Assembly (NCBI GenBank): GCA_012727825.1 | Contig: JAAYGH010000331.1 | Coordinates: 1-11,278 of the forward strand | From: Trueperella sp. | GTDB lineage: Bacteria > Actinomycetota > Actinomycetes > Actinomycetales > Actinomycetaceae | DNA length: 11,278 bases | Reading direction: 5' to 3' | Notes under the pieces: generated by a model | The model's database searches: none | What the model saw: the letters and a program-made list of their open reading frames with translations, nothing else | What the model was told of the DNA's origin: nothing | Program-made: the position numbers and the translations under genes | In this document: in pieces, positions 7,270 to 11,278 of the stretch | Layout of the letters: each line of letters starts with the position of its first letter | How positions within the stretch are numbered: the stretch's first letter is position 1

Positions 7270-8369
7270 GTCTGATTGAATTGCGTCCAGCGGATGAGGT
7301 CCGTTACGACGTCGTATCCCTCGGCGAGGTCATGCTTCGCCTGGATCCAGGCGAGGGACGCATCCGGACCACTCGCCAGTTCCGCGCGTCGGAAGGCGGT
7401 GGCGAGTACAACGTGGCTCGTGGCATGCGCAAGGCGTTCGGGAAGCGATCTGCCGTCGTGACCGCTCTGGTCAAGGACGAGGTCGGCCGCCTGGTCGAGG
7501 ACATGATCATGACCGGTGGCGTGGACACGCAGTGGATCAAGTGGGTCGAGTCCGACGGCTACGGCGGTGCGGCACGTAACGGCCTGAACTTCACCGAGCG
7601 TGGTTTTGGCATCCGCGGCGCTGTTGGCACCTCTGACCGTGGCCACACGGCCGTCTCGCAGATCCGTCCCGAGGACATCGACTGGGACAAGCTCTTTGGC
7701 GAGTACGGTTCACGCTGGCTCCACACCGGTGGCATCTACGCCGCTCTGTCCGAGCAGTCCGCGGAAACCGCAAAAGCGGCGATGCAGGCTGCAAAGAAGC
7801 ACGGCACCATCATTTCCTACGATCTCAACTACCGTCCATCGCTGTGGAAGTCGCACGGAGGCCTCGAAGAGTGCCGCCGCGTCAACCGCGAGCTGGCTCA
7901 GTACGTTGACGTCATGATTGGTAACGAGGAAGATTTCACCGCTTCGCTCGGCTTCGAAATCGAGGGTGCAGGCGACAACCTGGACAGCCTCGAGACCGAG
8001 TCGTTCCGCCAGATGATCGAGAAGGCCCGCACGGACTTCCCGAACTTCCAGGTGATCGGCACCACCATGCGCGAGGTCGTCACCGCGTCGATCAATAACT
8101 GGTCGGCAGTGGCCTGGCACAAGGATCAGGGCTTCGTGAAGGCAGCCCAGCGCGACAACCTCGAGATCATGGATCGCGTTGGTGGTGGCGATTCGTTCGC
8201 AACCGGTCTTATCTACGGCATCCTTGAAAAGGACACAATTCAGGAAGCTGTTGAATTCGGTGCAGCCCACGGCGCACTCGCACAGACCACCCCGGGCGAT
8301 ACCACCATGGCATCGCTCGAGGAGATCGAGCGCGTTGTTGCCGGTGGATCGGCGCGCGTCCAGCGCTAA
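7266..8369 (+). CDS. kdgK: 2-keto-3-deoxygluconate kinase, PfkB/ribokinase family
   Basis: The 367-aa product phosphorylates 2-keto-3-deoxygluconate to KDPG using ATP, supplying the Eda substrate. PfkB features are visible: the N-terminal strand DVVSLGEVMLRLDPG (from about residue 14), EGGGEYNVARG for sugar binding near 44-55, and the C-terminal PfkB signature DRVGGGDSFATG (303-314), in which Asp309 is the catalytic base of the anion hole. IISYDLNYRPSLW in the middle also fits KDG kinases. It is a little longer than typical (about 310-345 aa), with an extra segment around residues 235-260. The ATG overlaps the eda stop as ATGA and AAGGAG sits eight bases upstream inside eda, so translation is probably coupled. 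It is the last gene before the terminator. Another sugar kinase of the same family is possible on sequence alone, but context strongly favours KDG. Confidence 0.9.
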   Translation: MSLIELRPADEVRYDVVSLGEVMLRLDPGEGRIRTTRQFRASEGGGEYNVARGMRKAFGKRSAVVTALVKDEVGRLVEDMIMTGGVDTQWIKWVESDGYGGAARNGLNFTERGFGIRGAVGTSDRGHTAVSQIRPEDIDWDKLFGEYGSRWLHTGGIYAALSEQSAETAKAAMQAAKKHGTIISYDLNYRPSLWKSHGGLEECRRVNRELAQYVDVMIGNEEDFTASLGFEIEGAGDNLDSLETESFRQMIEKARTDFPNFQVIGTTMREVVTASINNWSAVAWHKDQGFVKAAQRDNLEIMDRVGGGDSFATGLIYGILEKDTIQEAVEFGAAHGALAQTTPGDTTMASLEEIERVVAGGSARVQR

Positions 8370-8377
8370 TCGCAACG

Positions 8378-8393
8378 GTCGTTTGTAAACGAC
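8378..8393. repeat. Inverted repeat GTCGTTT-GT-AAACGAC after kdgK
   Basis: Perfect 7-bp arms with a 2-bp centre lie between the kdgK stop and the terminator hairpin. The two-base centre is too tight for a stable RNA loop unless the inner pairs open, so a protein-binding or mRNA 3'-end role is conceivable. It shares the CGTTT/AAACG words found upstream of the operon. Confidence 0.5.
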
Positions 8394-8399
8394 GACGCA

Positions 8400-8432
8400 A
8401 AAGGGGCGGGAACTTATGGTTCCCGCCCCTTT
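8400..8432. terminator. Strong bidirectional intrinsic terminator
   Basis: A perfect 14-bp stem (AAAGGGGCGGGAAC pairing with GTTCCCGCCCCTTT) closes a 5-base loop. It lies 30 bp after the kdgK stop and 30 bp beyond the stop of the convergent gene at 8463-8723. The T-tract on the plus strand is short (TTT then CGTG); on the minus strand the stem is followed by TTTT. It probably ends both transcripts. Confidence 0.85.
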
Positions 8433-8462
8433 CGTGTGGCTGCGATTCGTGCCTGAGTTCGC

Positions 8463-8723
8463 CTAAGCGCTAAGAGCCTCGTCGGCTGCCTTGAGGTTCT
8501 CGTAGGCACCGGTGTATGCCTCGCATGCATCGGCCGGAAGCGTATAGTCGCTTGTGACGGTGCGCAATTCGGCGAACAGCTCAGTGAGCTCGCTACCATC
8601 ATCCGTGGACGCAATGGCTTCGGTTAGCTCGCGGACCCGCGTGAGTTCGGGGTGGTGTTCGCCGTGAACGCGCTCGATGAGCGGTGCGAGTTCGGCGGCT
8701 TGGTCAATGTATGGATTCTTCAT
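8463..8723 (-). CDS. Small protein resembling a shortened RIC/YtfE (hemerythrin-like) iron-sulfur repair protein
   Basis: The 86-aa product is predicted cytoplasmic and helical. RVHGEHHPEL (residues 18-27) resembles the VHGxxHPEL segment of RIC (ScdA/YtfE) di-iron proteins, and the later ELRTVTSDYTLPADACEAY (52-70) resembles their IRxLTxxYxxPxDAC segment. RIC proteins repair oxidatively or nitrosatively damaged iron-sulfur clusters. Compared with the full family (about 220 aa, from memory), this protein lacks the N-terminal domain, the KEE and EHD ligand segments between the two matches, and the final HxHxENN ligand segment. It therefore cannot bind a normal di-iron centre by itself. The ATG at 8723 has AGGAG five bases upstream; the in-frame ATG at 8756 has no ribosome binding site, so I chose the shorter form. 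The family link rests on two motifs and could be wrong. Confidence 0.7.
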   Translation of the reverse strand: MKNPYIDQAAELAPLIERVHGEHHPELTRVRELTEAIASTDDGSELTELFAELRTVTSDYTLPADACEAYTGAYENLKAADEALSA

Positions 8724-8756
8724 GAGTGCTCCTAGGTGGACGTGTGATCGTCCCAT

Positions 8757-9014
8757 TAGCTATCGAAGGTGTGCCTGTGGTTATCAAGATCGAGTGGCTG
8801 TAACGATGTCTATTATGTTGAGACAGCGCGGCCGTGTCCTTGACCGCGGTCAAGGCATGAGAAAGATACGATGCCCCGGTGTGCGTCAGGTCAGTGGGTC
8901 GGTGTCAGTCGCAACACTGGTGGTCGCTAGGATCGTAACCGTTGGGTTCGCAGCACGCAGACTGCCCGTGAATACCGCCAATGGGTAGCGTGATAGCCAA
9001 GAAGATGAGGGTAG
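8757..9014. other. Divergent intergenic region between the RIC-like and EEP genes
   Basis: No gene is visible in this stretch. It holds a TATTAT hexamer (8811-8816, plus strand), a possible -10 box without a clear -35, the 18-bp palindrome at 8838-8855, and a TACGAT hexamer at 8867-8872. A minus-strand TTGATA (8787-8782) might be the -35 of the RIC-like gene, but no matching -10 is convincing. Confidence 0.4.
8838..8855. promoter_or_regulatory. Perfect 18-bp palindrome CCTTGACCGCGGTCAAGG, probable operator
   Basis: The sequence is its own reverse complement over all 18 bases. It contains TTGACC, a -35-like hexamer, with TACGAT 21 bp downstream and pointing toward the EEP gene. A dyad overlapping a promoter with an overlong spacer is the arrangement used by MerR-family regulators, but a TetR- or MarR-type site is equally possible. 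No regulator gene is adjacent. Confidence 0.55.
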
Positions 9015-10040
9015 ATGAAGTATTTCTGGGGATTCCTGTCAGCAATCCTGGTGTTTGCCGGCGCGCTGACGCTGCGCCCGGACCTCATTCCCGGATTCGA
9101 CAACATCGCGCTGTCCACGCCAATGGCCCACCTCATCGCGGTGCGACCGTGGCTGTTTATTGCTTTCATGGCTATCGCACTGTTCTTCCTGATTTTTTCC
9201 CTCGTCCGTTACACACTGGTCGGCGCGGGTCGCGTTGCTCTGGCAACCGGGCTGATCTACCTCACGATGTCGGTCTTCCACGGGGGAACCATGTACTCGC
9301 GCGGCCTCGAGAACCCGGACCAGCTCGGCCCAGACCGGGGCGTCACCAGCGCAGGCGTTGGAAATGGATCCATCACGGTACTCACGTACAACACGCTTGG
9401 TGGAAGCATCGATGAGGACACCCTGGCAGATTCGATCCAGCGAAACGGGGTCGACGTCGTCGTTCTGACCGAAACCTCCACCGCGCGCGGAACCGAAATG
9501 GCGGGTCGGCTCGCCGCTCTCGGGCTGCAATTCCAGCAGTTTGACACGGGTACGGACGAGTACGCCACCGAATTTGAATCGACGGTTGTGCTGGTGTCGG
9601 GGGCGATGGGTGAGTACGTGCAGATCTCGTCGGCGCAGGAGCTCCCAAGCACCGTCACGGCGGTCCCGGCATCCGGCAACGGCCCGAAGATCGTTGCCGT
9701 CCATCCGTTTGCTCCCACACTTGAGGGCATTGACCGCTGGCGTAGCGATATCGACTCGATTTACGCGCAGTGCTCCGACTCGGGGCCATTCATTCTTGCC
9801 GGTGATTTTAATTCGACGGTTGACCACCAGATGATCGTCGGCGGTGATTGTCAAGATGGAGCGATTGAGGCCGGATCAGGCGGGCTCGGCACCTGGCCCA
9901 CCCGCATTCCGAGCCTCCTTGGCACGCCGATTGATCGCGTGCTCCACGACGGATCGTATGAGGGAGTCGATGCGATGCTGTTTGAGTCTGGCCACTCGGA
10001 CCACCGCGGCCTGATTGTCCGCCTGATGCCCTCGAACTAG
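9015..10040 (+). CDS. Membrane-anchored endonuclease/exonuclease/phosphatase (EEP) family protein
   Basis: The 341-aa product has three predicted transmembrane helices (about residues 3-20, 46-64 and 71-90) followed by a domain starting near residue 117 that carries the complete EEP metal-dependent phosphoesterase motif set: TYNT (Asn126), TET (Glu153), VHP (His230), GDFN (Asp264, Asn266), IDRV (Asp307) and SDH (Asp329, His330). Related membrane-linked EEP proteins are common in Actinobacteria, and with three helices after a cytoplasmic N-terminus the catalytic domain would face outside. The substrate could be nucleic acid, a phospholipid or another phosphodiester and is not shown by sequence. 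The ATG is preceded by a GAGGG-type ribosome binding site. A perfect 18-bp palindrome about 160 bp upstream may regulate it. Confidence 0.85.
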   Translation: MKYFWGFLSAILVFAGALTLRPDLIPGFDNIALSTPMAHLIAVRPWLFIAFMAIALFFLIFSLVRYTLVGAGRVALATGLIYLTMSVFHGGTMYSRGLENPDQLGPDRGVTSAGVGNGSITVLTYNTLGGSIDEDTLADSIQRNGVDVVVLTETSTARGTEMAGRLAALGLQFQQFDTGTDEYATEFESTVVLVSGAMGEYVQISSAQELPSTVTAVPASGNGPKIVAVHPFAPTLEGIDRWRSDIDSIYAQCSDSGPFILAGDFNSTVDHQMIVGGDCQDGAIEAGSGGLGTWPTRIPSLLGTPIDRVLHDGSYEGVDAMLFESGHSDHRGLIVRLMPSN

Positions 10041-10075
10041 GACCTGCACGTTGCTCAAGGACCTGCACCTTGACC
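10039..10075. repeat. Direct repeat AGGACCTGCAC with small hairpin after the EEP gene
   Basis: AGGACCTGCAC occurs at 10039-10049 and 10058-10068. The second copy lies inside an inverted repeat, TCAAGG-(7 nt)-CCTTGA at 10055-10073. The hairpin is too weak and has no T-tract, so it is a poor terminator. CCTTGACC at 10068-10075 equals one half of the palindrome at 8838-8855. Confidence 0.45.
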
Positions 10076-10176
10076 AGTGGACTTGCCCGGTAATACGCAC
10101 ATGGGCGCGCTCGGCCACCCAATTCAGCGCTACGCAAATTTCGGTTGGATAGGGGTTGGCGCGAGGTGTTGCGAGT

Positions 10177-10182
10177 TACACT
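10177..10182 (+). promoter_or_regulatory. Putative -10 box (TACACT) of the YtxH-like gene
   Basis: TACACT lies 27 bp before the ATG at 10210, leaving room for the AAGAGGAG ribosome binding site at 10197-10204. A possible -35, TTGGCG at 10156-10161, is 15 bp upstream, which is short. Confidence 0.4.
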
Positions 10183-10209
10183 AGTGCAGATCTAATAAGA
10201 GGAGTGATC

Positions 10210-10512
10210 ATGGGTTTCCTGAAGACGCTAACGATTGGCGCAGTCGGTTATGTTCTTGGAGCGCGCGCTGGGCGCGGACGCTATGAACAGATTAAGGCCA
10301 ACACCCAAAAGCTGTGGGATTCGAGCAAAGTCCGTGAGGGTCGCTCGAAGGTTCGCAACCAGGCTGCGGAGACATTCCAGCAGGCTCAGAGTGCGGCATC
10401 AGCCAAATTCCACGAAGCGAGCGATGCTGTGAAGGACAGGGTAAATAACGACGACGAGGTCGTCGTCGACGAAATCCGGGTCGAAGCGGTGCGTGTTCCA
10501 CCGGAGAAGTGA
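10210..10512 (+). CDS. YtxH-like small membrane-associated protein
   Basis: The 100-aa product starts with a hydrophobic, glycine-rich helix (about residues 3-20, containing IGAVGYVLGARAGR) followed by the basic RYEQIKANTQKLWDSSKV segment, a helical Ala/Gln/Ser-rich stretch, and an acidic C-terminus. This layout matches small actinobacterial proteins usually called YtxH-like, thought to be membrane-associated and often stress-linked, with no defined biochemical role. AAGAGGAG sits five bases upstream of the ATG at 10210; a longer in-frame reading from 10156 has no such site and would put the -10 box inside the gene, so I reject it. It lies between the EEP gene and the glycohydrolase gene, each with its own apparent promoter. 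Confidence 0.8.
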   Translation: MGFLKTLTIGAVGYVLGARAGRGRYEQIKANTQKLWDSSKVREGRSKVRNQAAETFQQAQSAASAKFHEASDAVKDRVNNDDEVVVDEIRVEAVRVPPEK

Positions 10513-10553
10513 GGCTCATGCGGAAACCCTAATCGCGGGAGCGTGATCGAGGA

Positions 10554-10559
10554 TACACT
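10554..10559 (+). promoter_or_regulatory. Putative -10 box (TACACT) of the ADP-ribosylglycohydrolase gene
   Basis: The hexamer lies 24 bp before the ATG at 10584 and is identical to those before the genes at 616 and 10210. No clear -35 is visible. Confidence 0.4.
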
Positions 10560-10583
10560 GGGGGTGTCTCGCAGGGGGTACTC

Positions 10584-11278
10584 ATGGAAAACTTTGAACT
10601 CACAGATCTTATGATCGACCGCGCCCGAGGCGCGCTGCTCGCATCCGCGGCAGGCGACGCGCTCGGTGTGCCCTATGAATTTGCCAAGGCCACTGACGAT
10701 CCCCAGATGATCGGCGGTGGCCTTGGTCCGTATGAGCCCGGCGAATGGTCAGACGACACGCAAATGGCGATCTGCATCGGTTTGGTGGCAGATTCAGGCG
10801 TCCGCCTCACGTCGGATGCGGCCCACGATGAGATCGGGCAAAATTTCATCAATTGGATGCACGACGGCGCGACCGACATCGGAATCCAGACGCGCGCTGT
10901 GATCAGTCGGGCGGCCAAAATGGAAGGCGACGTCTCCGACCGTCTTCGCCATGCCGCGCGCGAATTCAGCGCCAGCACGGATCGCGCCGCCGGCAACGGT
11001 TCGCTCATGCGCATCGCGCCGATTGGTATTTCCTTCCTGTGGGACCGCGACTTAACAGCCGAAGCCGCGAAGGATATTGCTTCACTCACGCACGACGACC
11101 GCGAGGTCGACGAATCGTGCGTGTTGTGGGCCGAGGCGATGCGGGTGGCGGTGGTCGAAGGCGTGCTCGACATCCGGGTTGGCTTGGATCTCCTACTCGA
11201 GGATTCACGCGACAAGTGGGCGGGATTGATCGACGACGCCGACAAGGGCATCGTCACGCCCAGAACCAATGGTTATAC
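10584..11278 (+). CDS. ADP-ribosylglycohydrolase family protein, N-terminal part
   Basis: The reading frame is open from the ATG to the right edge (231 codons plus two bases), so the C-terminus lies outside the window. It shows the family's opening: RARGALLASAAGDALGVPYEF (Gly24-Asp25), the metal-binding GEWSDDT (Asp57, Asp58; the usual TDDT has serine here), and GNGSLMRIAP (137-146), followed by SLTHDDREVDES. These dinuclear Mg/Mn enzymes, relatives of DraG and ARH3, remove ADP-ribose from proteins or hydrolyse related ADP-ribosyl compounds; some members act on other substrates. The second metal-ligand cluster near the C-terminus cannot be checked here. AGGGGG five bases upstream of the ATG supports the start. 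No ADP-ribosyltransferase is visible nearby. Confidence 0.9.
   Translation, partial: MENFELTDLMIDRARGALLASAAGDALGVPYEFAKATDDPQMIGGGLGPYEPGEWSDDTQMAICIGLVADSGVRLTSDAAHDEIGQNFINWMHDGATDIGIQTRAVISRAAKMEGDVSDRLRHAAREFSASTDRAAGNGSLMRIAPIGISFLWDRDLTAEAAKDIASLTHDDREVDESCVLWAEAMRVAVVEGVLDIRVGLDLLLEDSRDKWAGLIDDADKGIVTPRTNGY

Noticed and set aside
8724..8756. Upstream in-frame ATG for the RIC-like gene
   Set aside because: AGGAG lies between it and the ATG at 8723, placed exactly for the latter.
10156..10209. N-terminal extension of the YtxH-like protein
   Set aside because: It would contain the -10 box and the ribosome binding site of the shorter form.
10450..10467. Perfect inverted repeat GACGACGA-GG-TCGTCGTC inside the YtxH-like gene
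   Set aside because: Explained by the codons of an Asp-Glu-Val-Val-Asp stretch in the acidic C-terminus.
1..11278. CRISPR arrays, tRNA or rRNA genes, insertion sequences
   Set aside because: Looked for and not seen: no regularly spaced short repeats with unique spacers, no tRNA-like T-arm or acceptor pairing noticed, and no transposase-like protein.

Overview
The window reads as chromosome from a moderately high-GC Gram-positive bacterium, most likely an actinobacterium. The signs are the codon usage with mostly G/C third positions, an Ala-rich lipoprotein signal peptide, TANNNT-type -10 boxes, at least two starts that look leaderless, and a small YtxH-like protein of the kind common in Actinobacteria. 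A relative of Actinomycetaceae such as Trueperella or Arcanobacterium is a reasonable guess, but the sequence does not fix the genus.

Layout. Positions 1-615 hold no convincing gene. They carry a G-rich, degenerate higher-order repeat: a 52-bp unit followed by 40-bp units, the whole module duplicated at a 156-bp step. At 616-2409 is a complete half-size ABC exporter with an odd Walker A motif, convergent with a small lipoprotein gene (2442-2783, minus). Next is an IclR-type regulator (2952-3743, minus), divergent from a tightly overlapping four-gene operon at 3936-8369: a long-form mannitol-dehydrogenase-family oxidoreductase (fructuronate reductase, uxuB-like), mannonate dehydratase (uxuA), KDPG aldolase (eda) and 2-keto-3-deoxygluconate kinase (kdgK). 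A strong hairpin terminator at 8400-8432 ends the operon. Beyond it are a minus-strand gene for an 86-aa protein resembling a cut-down RIC/YtfE di-iron repair protein, a membrane-anchored endonuclease/exonuclease/phosphatase (EEP) family enzyme (9015-10040), a YtxH-like small protein (10210-10512), and the first 231 codons of an ADP-ribosylglycohydrolase running off the right edge.

How the genes work together. The operon encodes a continuous route: D-fructuronate to D-mannonate (UxuB), to 2-keto-3-deoxygluconate (UxuA), to KDPG (KdgK), to pyruvate plus glyceraldehyde-3-phosphate (Eda). All three junctions overlap by 1-4 nt, which suggests translational coupling. The divergent IclR gene is the obvious candidate local regulator, and the 192-bp gap between the two starts holds inverted and direct repeats that could be operators. 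Uronate isomerase (uxaC), a beta-glucuronidase and a transporter are absent from the window, so entry of substrate must be encoded elsewhere. The remaining genes look like ordinary housekeeping or accessory genes without a shared theme.

I did not find a clear, wholly new multi-gene system. The observations most worth a second look are the 156-bp module repeat, the ligand-poor RIC-like protein, the uxu operator architecture, and the 18-bp perfect palindrome upstream of the EEP gene.
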